Part shown: piece after piece, positions 7,778 to 15,897 of the stretch | Position numbering within the stretch: position 1 is the first letter of the stretch | Layout: each line of letters starts with the position of its first letter | Assembly (NCBI GenBank): GCA_964607755.1 | Contig: CAZSMC010000019.1 | Coordinates: 1-64,000 of the forward strand | Length of the DNA: 64,000 nucleotides | Source of the DNA: CAZSMC01 sp964607755 | GTDB lineage: Bacteria; Zhuqueibacterota; Zhuqueibacteria; Residuimicrobiales; Krinioviventaceae | Direction of reading: 5' to 3' | The notes under the pieces: model-generated | Database searches by the model: none | The model's input: the letters and a program-made list of their open reading frames with translations, nothing else | Told to the model about the DNA's origin: nothing | Position numbers and translations under genes: made by a program

Positions 7778-8268
7778 TTAACAATTAAGACACCAAGAGA
7801 ATACAAATTTGATTTTGAAAACACAAGGTTTTTTTAATCCACTAATTCTTTTTCTTTTTATCTTTGTAACTTTTGTTCTTGTAATTATTATTATATTATA
7901 TTCATTTTATTGTATTTATGTATGTATTGCAGTGGCCAGATATTAAAATTAAATGAGCATTGGAGGAAAAAGTACCTCAATTCCGAAAAATTTTCTTGAC
8001 AAAATCAATAAATAATTGTATTATGATTTTGTTTATATATTTAACTTTTGATAATATTTTACATCACAATTATGACATATATTTGTTTTTATCCTCGTAT
8101 GTCAGTCATTTTTCCATATTCATTTCTGTTCTTGTAAATAACATCAATCAGTGAATCCGGTTTGAGTTTTATATTTCAATCATTGAATGAACTTACTTTG
8201 TGAGGAGGTGATCTGCGAATTCAAACGCCCGTTAATTCAGTTTAATTTTTAAAAAAAAGGAGGAAAAA
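7778..8268. promoter_or_regulatory. 491-bp divergent control region
   Basis: AT-rich region between the ROK regulator and the carbohydrate-binding gene. It carries a near-consensus sigma70 promoter for the rightward gene and a leader of about 240 nt, with two Shine-Dalgarno-like sites (8203-8213 and the AAAGGAGG next to the ATG). It is the obvious place for ROK operators, but I found no clear palindrome that I would call one. No gene is supported inside it. Confidence 0.6.
7996..8024 (+). promoter_or_regulatory. sigma70-like promoter
   Basis: TTGACA at 7996-8001 and TATTAT at 8019-8024 are separated by exactly 17 bases. This would start transcription near 8031 and drive the T9SS-exported carbohydrate-binding gene with a long leader. 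Confidence 0.65.
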
Positions 8269-10149
8269 ATGGTCCAAAAAATGGTTGTTACAGTGATGCT
8301 CATGTGTCTGATTGTGAGTACAAGCTGGACACAGGATAATTATTTTATTCCATTCATGCACAAAGCGACAGAACCGGTGACAGTCGATGGTGTCCTCGAT
8401 GAATGGAATTTTTGCTTTCCGATTGACATGAATCAGGAGACAGCGCCAGCCAATTCACGTTGCCAGGACTGGATGCCGGTCGATAACATCGACCTGAGCG
8501 GAACGATCAAGGTAATGTGGGACGAAGAGTACTTTTACATTTCAGCAGAAATCCGCGATGATTTACCAGGCGTTCTACCCGCTCCAGGCTGGCGCGCAGA
8601 TGCTGTGGAAGTTTATTTTGGCAACTATGATGTCGGCAATGTACCCTGGGACCCAAACGGCGACGGAACAACCCCGGATACCGAGGAAAAATACGCCTGC
8701 CAAATCTCTTTTTATTTTGACTCTGATAACGATACCTGCGACATTGTGCAATACACACCAATACAACGCTCTCTTAAATCTAATAAATCAGTCATGAAAG
8801 GTCTCTTGTGGGATAATTTCGAAGGTTATAATATCGAAGCCAAAGTCGCCTGGGAAGATTTCCGCTCCCCGAACGATAATGTGTTTGCCTTTAAAGGCGG
8901 TGAAATTACTCCGTGCACGTTTTCACTTTATGACGTGGACGACTGGGACCCGGATTCTGATGACTTTCAGGGTTATCAGTTTGCCGAACGCGACCATCCC
9001 CCCTATCAGGGTCCCGGACGTGGCTGGCAGGTGATGAAAGTGATGCCGGAACGGGAAACACCCTATTACAAAGATTCCTCACCCTATCTCAAAAAGGCAA
9101 AGGGACCAGTAACGATTGACGGTAATCTCAATGAATGGAATTACTGTTTTCCTGTAAACATGAATCAAACAAGTATCCCCGACTATTCACGCGCTTATAA
9201 TTGGTGGCCAATGGATAATATCGATCTGAGCGGACCACTCAAATTCATGTACGATGAAAACTATTTATACATCGGCTCACATATTGCCGATGACTTACCA
9301 GGAGTCATTCCCCAGCACGCCCATTGGTCTGCTGATGCCATTGAAATCTATCTGGGAAACTATGATATTGGCGAGATGGGTGTTGTGCCAGACCACAGCG
9401 GTTATGCCAATTCAGATGACATGCTTGATGTCCAGCTTGGGTTTTACTATGACGCGGATCTCGATTCTGTTGATATATATTTATGGAATCCAAGTGACAA
9501 GGCTGGCTTTCTGCCATCCAACGATACGCAAGCTGCCGCAAAGATATGGGATAATGGACTTGGTTATGATTATGAGGCACGCGTTTCCCTTCAGGAACTG
9601 GCCGATATGGTTGATGAAGAACTTGGGCAGCGCACATTCGACTTTGTCGGCAATGTCGGAGCCATATTTCCGTGCACTTATGCTCTCTATGACCGTGATG
9701 ACTGGACCGAGGATGATTTTCAAGGATACCAATACGTATCCGATGCTGCTGCGCCTTTTAATGGCCCCGGAGCAGGCGGCTGGGAAGGTGTGAAAATTGT
9801 TCCCACCTGTCTTTACGAAAATCTCGACCACTTGTGGGAAACATACACATTTGTCGCAGACGGCTCCCAACCAGTAAAATCCTCAACTTTTCTTTTAAAG
9901 CCGAATTACCCAAACCCGTTTAATCCGGTGACAACAATTGAATTTACCCTGCCCCGGGATGGAACAGTAGACCTTTCCATTTATAACGCGCGCGGTGAAG
10001 TTGTTAAAAATGTGTTATCGCATTCATTTCTTAATGCTGGAATACATGCCTGTACTGTAGATATGTCTCATCTTCCAAGCGGTGTTTACCTCTCTGTCTT
10101 GAGTTATGGTGAAGAAACTCAAGCACAAAAAATGATGCTCATCAAGTAA
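8269..10149 (+). CDS. T9SS-exported protein with two CBM9/DOMON-like domains
   Basis: Secreted probable glycan-binding protein. A signal peptide covers about residues 1-21. Two tandem copies of a CBM9-like sugar-binding domain follow (about 25-265 and 275-515). Each opens with VDG-LDEWN / IDG-LNEWN, passes through DNIDLSG, and contains DDLPGV and GNYD-G, so an internal duplication is plain. The last 85 residues are a type A sorting domain (NYPNPFNPVTTIEF, ending KMMLIK) that directs T9SS export through SprA-type translocons. AAAGGAGG precedes the ATG. A DUF4380 lipoprotein gene follows. There is no catalytic motif I recognise, so the role is probably carbohydrate capture at the surface. A divergent ROK regulator suggests sugar-dependent expression. 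Confidence 0.85.
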   Translation: MVQKMVVTVMLMCLIVSTSWTQDNYFIPFMHKATEPVTVDGVLDEWNFCFPIDMNQETAPANSRCQDWMPVDNIDLSGTIKVMWDEEYFYISAEIRDDLPGVLPAPGWRADAVEVYFGNYDVGNVPWDPNGDGTTPDTEEKYACQISFYFDSDNDTCDIVQYTPIQRSLKSNKSVMKGLLWDNFEGYNIEAKVAWEDFRSPNDNVFAFKGGEITPCTFSLYDVDDWDPDSDDFQGYQFAERDHPPYQGPGRGWQVMKVMPERETPYYKDSSPYLKKAKGPVTIDGNLNEWNYCFPVNMNQTSIPDYSRAYNWWPMDNIDLSGPLKFMYDENYLYIGSHIADDLPGVIPQHAHWSADAIEIYLGNYDIGEMGVVPDHSGYANSDDMLDVQLGFYYDADLDSVDIYLWNPSDKAGFLPSNDTQAAAKIWDNGLGYDYEARVSLQELADMVDEELGQRTFDFVGNVGAIFPCTYALYDRDDWTEDDFQGYQYVSDAAAPFNGPGAGGWEGVKIVPTCLYENLDHLWETYTFVADGSQPVKSSTFLLKPNYPNPFNPVTTIEFTLPRDGTVDLSIYNARGEVVKNVLSHSFLNAGIHACTVDMSHLPSGVYLSVLSYGEETQAQKMMLIK

Positions 10150-10153
10150 TTTA

Positions 10154-10187
10154 AAAGCCGGGTAATGTCGTTATTCTACCCGGCTTT
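10154..10187 (+). terminator. stem-loop after the carbohydrate-binding gene
   Basis: AAAGCCGGGTA and TACCCGGCTTT make a perfect 11-bp stem with a 12-base loop, starting four bases after the stop codon. The following T-run is weak, so it may attenuate rather than fully block transcription into the DUF4380 gene. Confidence 0.65.
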
Positions 10188-10318
10188 AAGTTCTATAATT
10201 TTGACAATCAATATCTCAACGCATCTTCCTCTTTGAATCCTGCCAAATCCTTTGTACATTTTGTTTTAATTTTCGGTGAATAATTTGACGATACGAAATC
10301 ATAAAGCAGGAGGGTTTT

Positions 10319-11371
10319 ATGACAAAGATCACCCTGATCTTTATCGGGATGTGCGTTTTACTCACAATATCTGTGTGCTCCAAAGATTCCGATAACGGCA
10401 CAGATCCCACGGTCGAGAAAGGTGTGCGAACGATGACATGGCATGGCTGGCAAAATTCTGTTGAAATCAATAACGCAACAACCAAAGTGATTGTGGTTCC
10501 GGCTATAGGCCGGATCATGTATTATGGTCTCCAGGACGGTAATAATGTGCTGTGGAATAATCCGCAGTTTTTCGGCAAAACACTGCCGGAAGGCAAGCCG
10601 TATAAACAAAACGGCAGCATAGTCTGGGCGAACTTTGGCGGCGATAAAGTGTGGCCGACAGAGCAAAGCCAGTTTCCTGAAATTAACGGCCGCGGCTGGC
10701 CGCCGGACCACTGGTTCGATGGCGGTAAACACGATTATGAGCTGCTGGAAAACGGAGTCGTCATCACCGGCCAGGTCAGTGATTATTGCGGCGCCAGGAT
10801 CAGTCGTGAAATCATTCTTGATCAAGAGACGTCTGAATTGACCATAAACCAGACTATTACCAAAGAAAAACGGGCGCAAAACAATGCCGTCGAGCCGATC
10901 AGTTTTACGGTGTGGAATGTCACTCAAATCCGTTCCCCGGTCATGACGCTGTTCAACCTGAATCCGAACAGCGCTCTGGAAAACGGTTATTATTTGTGGC
11001 AAGATGAAGCGGCAACCAATTTTAATGTTTACGGCAATGTCGGTGCCTTTCTGCCGGACCCAAGCAGGGCCCAAAAAGCCGGGGCGGATTCGGACAAGTG
11101 GTTAGCAGCAATCGTGGATAATACAGTGATCGGGGAATTTTTCACCTATCAGCCCGGGGAAGAATATCCGGACAGCGGTTTGAGCGCCGAGGTGTACACC
11201 AGTCCCGAGTATACTGAACTCGAACTTCTCAGCCCATTCAAGAAACTGAGAATAGATGAAAGCCTGAATTACACGATAAAATGGCGATTGCACAAATTGC
11301 CGTCTGATGCATCGTCAATGGATGCCAAACGCGAAGCCGCTGTTGAGTGGCTGAACAGCGTGGCGCAATAA
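10319..11371 (+). CDS. DUF4380-type lipoprotein
   Basis: A 350-residue exported protein with an N-terminal hydrophobic segment ending ISVCS; the Cys near residue 20 is a likely lipid-attachment site, although Val before it is not standard. The body resembles DUF4380 proteins: a beta-rich fold with VIVVPAIGRIMYYG near the start and a WANFGGDKVWPTEQ motif, found in FCB, Planctomycetes and Verrucomicrobia and possibly related to the galactose-mutarotase superfamily. Function is unknown. AGGAGG lies five bases before the ATG. It follows the T9SS carbohydrate-binding gene on the same strand, and a strong bidirectional terminator lies right after the stop, so a role in the same glycan pathway is plausible. 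Confidence 0.75.
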   Translation: MTKITLIFIGMCVLLTISVCSKDSDNGTDPTVEKGVRTMTWHGWQNSVEINNATTKVIVVPAIGRIMYYGLQDGNNVLWNNPQFFGKTLPEGKPYKQNGSIVWANFGGDKVWPTEQSQFPEINGRGWPPDHWFDGGKHDYELLENGVVITGQVSDYCGARISREIILDQETSELTINQTITKEKRAQNNAVEPISFTVWNVTQIRSPVMTLFNLNPNSALENGYYLWQDEAATNFNVYGNVGAFLPDPSRAQKAGADSDKWLAAIVDNTVIGEFFTYQPGEEYPDSGLSAEVYTSPEYTELELLSPFKKLRIDESLNYTIKWRLHKLPSDASSMDAKREAAVEWLNSVAQ

Positions 11372-11378
11372 AATAAAA

Positions 11379-11412
11379 TGGCCCCGAATATTTTGACCGG
11401 GGCCACTTTTTC
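11379..11412. terminator. bidirectional rho-independent terminator
   Basis: TGGCCCCG and CGGGGCCA form an 8-bp GC stem followed by CTTTTTC on the plus strand and by an A/T-rich tail on the other side (ATTTTATTTTA on the minus strand). It separates the convergent DUF4380 gene and the sigma-factor operon. Confidence 0.85.
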
Positions 11413-11415
11413 ATT

Positions 11416-12015
11416 TTACCATTCCAGTTCGTCTTTTTTACCAATCATGTCATTCAACCGGTTGGAAATAATATCCTCTTTCTTTTCCTGGCGTAATTGA
11501 ACCGCTTCTTTGAGTTTGGCCAGTTCTTTTTCCAGTTTTTCAATTCGTCGCTTTTTTTCGAGTTCGCGCAAATCAAAAAGTGTATCCAGTTTTTCTCGTA
11601 ATTCCGCTTTGATGTTTTCCTTCTCGGCCTCATCTTCCGATTGCCGGTATTCCATGGCCAATTGCCAGGTTTGGATTTCCAACTGAATGCGTTCTTTGCT
11701 GGATTCATACAAATCAGGATCTTTGTTTTCCAGAAAATCGAATTTTTCCAGTTCTGCCCACGTTTTTATCAACATGCGGCGATAAAAAGCAGGATTTTCT
11801 TTTTCCATATTCTCCAGGACATCCTGGCTAATAATATCTTTTTCTACAATTTTTTCAAAAGCTCTATCCACGATCTGGTCTAATCGAGCCGGAGTTTTTG
11901 GCTGATTTTTTAAATTATCGCGTCTGTTAGCGCCTGGCGGCAACATGTTCTGACCACTCTGTGCCAGAGTGAGGGTTGAGACAATGAAAATTATCAAAAT
12001 AAATAGCTTCTTCAT
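11416..12015 (-). CDS. periplasmic coiled-coil protein of the sigma operon
   Basis: A 199-residue secreted protein I cannot name. A signal peptide covers about residues 1-19 (ending LTLAQ). The rest is highly charged and helical; the C-terminal half (about 130-190) is a long coiled coil rich in Glu and Lys (ELEKKRRIEKLEKELAKLKE). It follows the anti-sigma gene by 15 bases and is the last gene of the sigma-factor operon. By analogy with CpxP/Spy-like or RseB-like periplasmic partners it could sense or buffer envelope stress, but it has no LTxxQ or RseB motif, so this is only inference from position. Confidence 0.7.
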   Translation of the reverse strand: MKKLFILIIFIVSTLTLAQSGQNMLPPGANRRDNLKNQPKTPARLDQIVDRAFEKIVEKDIISQDVLENMEKENPAFYRRMLIKTWAELEKFDFLENKDPDLYESSKERIQLEIQTWQLAMEYRQSEDEAEKENIKAELREKLDTLFDLRELEKKRRIEKLEKELAKLKEAVQLRQEKKEDIISNRLNDMIGKKDELEW

Positions 12016-12030
12016 CCTAACCTCCGTGAG

Positions 12031-12618
12031 CTAAAATGTTTGTTCATCAGTTTGCTGTAAAAGAGACAAAATATCATTTTCAATTTCCTGTAGCCGGACT
12101 TTTATCGAATTCTCGAATAATTCGGCATCGGGATCATTGCCGTACAGGTGATCTCCGTCAGCCATGAGAAGAGTGATCTCCTTTTCTATCGCATCGAATT
12201 CTTCATCCAGACTGGCGTTCCATTGCAAGACATGTGTTTTATTAATCCTTGTTCCGGATTCAAAGGGAGAAATATACCAAAACAACAGAAGAAAAATCAC
12301 TGAAACAACAGCAGTGCCGATCCAGGCGATTCGGGGCATTGGGTGAATCATCTGTCGTGCATGAGCTAGCAGAGACTTTAGTTTTTCTAACCAGCAACCA
12401 CTGGATTGCGCCTGTTCCAAGATATCTTCAATCAATGACGGATCCACATCATCAAGCGGAATAGAGTGCACAGCTTCTTGTGTCTTTTTCAGCAAAGCCA
12501 ACTCTTGCTGGCACTTTTGACACGATGAGAGATGTTCTAAAAATTCTTTTCCGATCTGCTCTTCCAATTCATTATAAAGATAAAGCAGCGCAATGTCTTT
12601 ATATTTTTCACAACACAT
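12031..12618 (-). CDS. membrane anti-sigma factor with zinc finger
   Basis: Anti-sigma factor with an N-terminal zinc-binding (zf-HC2) domain: Cys near residue 3, then HLSSCQKC (about 29-36), giving the H-x3-C-x2-C signature. One transmembrane helix (about 97-117, TAVVSVIFLLLFWYI) follows, then an acidic periplasmic part of about 75 residues. It overlaps the upstream sigma gene by 11 bases, which implies translational coupling and paired function. It should hold the sigma factor at the membrane until a signal releases it. The periplasmic protein encoded next is a candidate partner. Confidence 0.88.
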   Translation of the reverse strand: MCCEKYKDIALLYLYNELEEQIGKEFLEHLSSCQKCQQELALLKKTQEAVHSIPLDDVDPSLIEDILEQAQSSGCWLEKLKSLLAHARQMIHPMPRIAWIGTAVVSVIFLLLFWYISPFESGTRINKTHVLQWNASLDEEFDAIEKEITLLMADGDHLYGNDPDAELFENSIKVRLQEIENDILSLLQQTDEQTF

Positions 12619-13210
12619 TATCCAATTCTCCGAAATCGTTTGTTGCCATTTTTCGCAAATTCAGCAGCGCGTAGCGCATTCTGCCAAGCACGGTATTTAT
12701 CGGACAGTCCAGCATGACTGCAATTTCTTTGAAGGACAATCCGCTATGCTCTCTGAGCAGCAAAACCTGGCGCTGTTCCACAGGTAAACGCTTTATGGCT
12801 TTTTTGAGATAACTTTGCAGCTCGCGTTGTTTGACATCCTCTTCTGGTGACGGTGAATGGGTATCGAGAATGTCCGGTGACGGCATGCCGTTATTTTCCT
12901 GTGAAACGGGTTCCATGATTTTTGTCTGCCTCTTGTGTTTGCGAAGGTAATCGATAGCTAACCGATTGGCGATGCCGAAAAGCCAGCTTGAAAACTTGCC
13001 TTGCTCTTTATACCGGGGCAACGCTTTGATCACTTTAAAAAATGTATCCTGAAAAAGATCATCCGCTGCACCTGGATCGCTCACCATACGTTGCAAATAA
13101 GAAGCAAGTTGCCGGCGATAGCGTGTAACCAGGATGTCAAATGCCTTGACATCACCATGTTGATAGTTCCGGACCAGGTCGGCATCGCTTATCAAATCTG
13201 TCTGTCTCAT
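12608..13210 (-). CDS. ECF RNA polymerase sigma factor
   Basis: Extracytoplasmic-function sigma factor (RpoE-like). Region 2 spans about residues 10-85, with DILVTRYRRQLASYLQRM, DDLFQDTFFKVIKAL and FSSWLFGIANRLAIDYLRKHKR. Region 4 spans about 135-190, with LPVEQRQVLLLREHSGLSFKEIAVML and the recognition helix NTVLGRMRYALLNLRK. Regions 1.1 and 3 are absent, as usual for this group. It is first of three genes (sigma, anti-sigma, periplasmic coiled-coil) and probably controls its own operon. It is 147 bases from the end of the JAB/DinG gene on the same strand, so some read-through is possible. Confidence 0.93.
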   Translation of the reverse strand: MRQTDLISDADLVRNYQHGDVKAFDILVTRYRRQLASYLQRMVSDPGAADDLFQDTFFKVIKALPRYKEQGKFSSWLFGIANRLAIDYLRKHKRQTKIMEPVSQENNGMPSPDILDTHSPSPEEDVKQRELQSYLKKAIKRLPVEQRQVLLLREHSGLSFKEIAVMLDCPINTVLGRMRYALLNLRKMATNDFGELDNVL

Positions 13211-13357
13211 AGTTTCTGGTTTTGATCAGTTCAATACAGTAAACGTTTGATATGCCAATATATTGTGTGAAAAATTCATTTTCTTTTTAAACATTCAAGA
13301 GGAAAACAGAAAAGTATTACTTTCGTTCAGGGAATAATTGTGCACATACCCGGCAGG

Positions 13358-15889
13358 TCAAGAAAAGAAATGTTTCAGCTCGTTGAAAATCTGGTCACGG
13401 GAACCGGTGACGAGCCGGCATTTTGGCAGGGAATTGATGAAGCGTTTGCCATAACTTTTTTGAATAACGCGTTTGTCGAAAATAATTACTGAACCGCGAT
13501 CGCTTTTCCTTCGGATAAGCCGGCCAAATCCCTGCTTGAACTTGAGCACAGCCAGCGGTACAGCATATTCCATAAACGCATTACCGCCGCGTTTCTGGAT
13601 CGCTTCATAGCGCGCTTCAATGACCGGCTCGCTCGGCACCTGAAAAGGTAATTTAGTGATAATCACTGATTCCAGTGCTTTGCCTTCGACGTCCACGCCT
13701 TCCCAGAAACTGTCTGTGGCAAACAGCACAGACGAGGTGTCACGCCTGAACCGGGTGATTAACCGGTCGCGGTTTTCTTCGCCCTGTTTGAGCGTATGGA
13801 TGCCGATTTTCTCAAGCGATTCAACCAGCTCCCTGTAAATCATGTTTAGCAAACCATAGGACGTAAACAACACAAATGCGCGCCCTTTGGAAATGCTTAA
13901 CGCTTTGAAAATGGCAGCACTTAATTTTTGTGCAAATTGCTGTTCTCGGGGATCAGGCATATCGGTTGGAACTGTCAAAAGCACCTGGCTTTCATAATCG
14001 AACGGCGCATCTAAAAGCAATTCGGAACGGCGCCCGTTTTGCAGTTCATCTAAACCAATCCGGTCGGCCAAAAAGTCAAACTTTTTGTCCACTGTCAAGG
14101 TGGCCGAAGTCATGATAATGGTGTTAAAATTGTCGTAAACAGCCATGTTCATCATCTCGCCCACTTCGAGTGGCGAGCTTTTGAAGCGAACGATATTGCG
14201 GCCCCGCCAGCTTGGTTTGGCTTCTATCCAACGGATGTGGTCGTCATCGTGATTGAACAGCACATCTTTGATGATATCGTGAGCAGCGTTCAGCCGCTCC
14301 ATCTGGGCGTTCAGCTCGATGAGTACAGAATCCCAACCTGGATCGTCGACAAATTTAGTGCACGGTTTAGCAACATTCACCAGCTCTGCAAGTTCGCTGG
14401 TAAAAGTGTGAATTTCGTGCAAATACTCATCGAACGGTTCTTTCAAAGCTCGCTGATGAATCAATTCATTGACCACCTGCGGGATTAATCGTATTTTTGT
14501 CTCGCCCTTTAATTCCTGCACCCCTTGGCTGGCTTCGATCACCTGGTAAAATTTGTCCATCAAAACATCGGTAGATTCGATGAGATTGTCCACAGACGGT
14601 ACCAGTTCTTCCTGAACAAACCGGACAATCTGTATGGCCTTTTCGTCAGTAATATCTTCTCTATAACGAAGCGCTTTCAAACGCAGCAAATGAAGATAAC
14701 CTTTATCCGTTTCTTTGGTGCGGCGATGCAGTCGGTGAAGAATACGAATGACGCCACCGCGGGTAATTTGGCTGCCAAAATAATTCGTAGCCACGCCTTC
14801 GATGTGATGCGCTTCGTCAAAGATAATGCTCTGATACGGCGGTAGAACGGCTGTGCTTTTCATACTGCCGGTTTGATGGCGGACTGCCAGATCAGCAAAA
14901 AGCAGATGATGATTGACCACAAGAATGTGGGATTTTGCCGCCTGCCGGCGCGCCCGGTTCACAAAACATTCCTTAAAATGCAGACAACGGCTTCTGGGAC
15001 ACGTGTCACTCTCGGCTGCGATCTTTTCCCACACATTCCATTTGGGAATGAACGAAAGATCTGCCTTGCTGCCGTCTTTTGTCTTTTTCGCCCATTGGAT
15101 GAGTGCCAGCAATTCATCCCGGTCCTGGTCGTCTGACTGCAATATTAACTCGGATTGAACATCATCGACTTTGCGCAGGCAGACGTAATTGGAACGGCCT
15201 TTAATCAAAACAGCATCAAACTCCACATCGAGTACTTTTTGTAAAAACGGTATATCTTTATTAATGAGCTGTTCCTGCAAATTAATTGTGTTGGTTGAAA
15301 CAACGACGCGTTCTTTGTTATGGACAGCCCAGTGAATGGCCGGTAAAAGGTACGCCATGGTTTTGCCGGTACCGGTGCCGGCTTCAATCGTTGCCACCGT
15401 GCCCCGATTGAATGCCTGAATCACTTGCTCGATCATGTCGATTTGTTGAGGCCGATCCTCGTAACTGGGTAGATTTTTGGCAATCAGTCCACCGGGCTGC
15501 AAAAGCTTTTCCATGGCTTTGATATCCAGAAAAGTCGTTTCTTCCCGGTGACGCGGTTCGAGAACAGCATAGATATTTTCGACGTTATTGTCGACGATAA
15601 AAAAAGCTGTGCTAAAATCATCGAGTTGGGCAGCAATGGCCAGGTCCGCATCGGAAGGTTTTAGCACGCCGTTCGGATGGTTGTGGATGACCACATCCGC
15701 ATCTTCGGCCTCGCTGCGAACCACGGGTACGGCTGTATCATGCCCCCGGGCAACGACTTGTACATCCTGGACAATCAGATCATCATCGACATACCCAACA
15801 AAAAAAACCTCGTTGCCCTCTGCAGCACGGATTTCCTGGCGAATTCGATCGCACACTTTTTTTGTTAAATATGTGGACGCCCTGCTCAT
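13358..15889 (-). CDS. JAB-domain / DinG-type iron-sulfur helicase fusion
   Basis: Superfamily 2 DNA helicase of the DinG/XPD class with an unusual front end. Residues 1-115 form a JAB/MPN metal-dependent domain with all expected ligands: Glu around 24-27, HNHP (His 69 and 71), Ser 79 and Asp 82, in the RadC-like pattern HxHP-G-x4-SxxD. The helicase follows with Walker A GTGTGKT (about 172-178), a cysteine cluster including CPRSRCLHFKEC for a 4Fe-4S centre, DEAHH, and the motif VI FKQGFGRLIRR. In many Gram-positive DinG proteins this front position holds a DnaQ-like exonuclease instead. It is last in a tight operon with pdxS, pdxT and an MBL nuclease. Expected role: unwinding of damaged or RNA-bound DNA; the JAB activity is untested. 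Confidence 0.9.
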   Translation of the reverse strand: MSRASTYLTKKVCDRIRQEIRAAEGNEVFFVGYVDDDLIVQDVQVVARGHDTAVPVVRSEAEDADVVIHNHPNGVLKPSDADLAIAAQLDDFSTAFFIVDNNVENIYAVLEPRHREETTFLDIKAMEKLLQPGGLIAKNLPSYEDRPQQIDMIEQVIQAFNRGTVATIEAGTGTGKTMAYLLPAIHWAVHNKERVVVSTNTINLQEQLINKDIPFLQKVLDVEFDAVLIKGRSNYVCLRKVDDVQSELILQSDDQDRDELLALIQWAKKTKDGSKADLSFIPKWNVWEKIAAESDTCPRSRCLHFKECFVNRARRQAAKSHILVVNHHLLFADLAVRHQTGSMKSTAVLPPYQSIIFDEAHHIEGVATNYFGSQITRGGVIRILHRLHRRTKETDKGYLHLLRLKALRYREDITDEKAIQIVRFVQEELVPSVDNLIESTDVLMDKFYQVIEASQGVQELKGETKIRLIPQVVNELIHQRALKEPFDEYLHEIHTFTSELAELVNVAKPCTKFVDDPGWDSVLIELNAQMERLNAAHDIIKDVLFNHDDDHIRWIEAKPSWRGRNIVRFKSSPLEVGEMMNMAVYDNFNTIIMTSATLTVDKKFDFLADRIGLDELQNGRRSELLLDAPFDYESQVLLTVPTDMPDPREQQFAQKLSAAIFKALSISKGRAFVLFTSYGLLNMIYRELVESLEKIGIHTLKQGEENRDRLITRFRRDTSSVLFATDSFWEGVDVEGKALESVIITKLPFQVPSEPVIEARYEAIQKRGGNAFMEYAVPLAVLKFKQGFGRLIRRKSDRGSVIIFDKRVIQKSYGKRFINSLPKCRLVTGSRDQIFNELKHFFS

Positions 15890-15897
15890 AACAGTTT

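Noticed and set aside
7960..8154. 64-residue open frame between the ROK gene and the carbohydrate-binding gene
   Set aside because: It covers the -35/-10 promoter and is AT-rich; no Shine-Dalgarno site and no recognisable domain.
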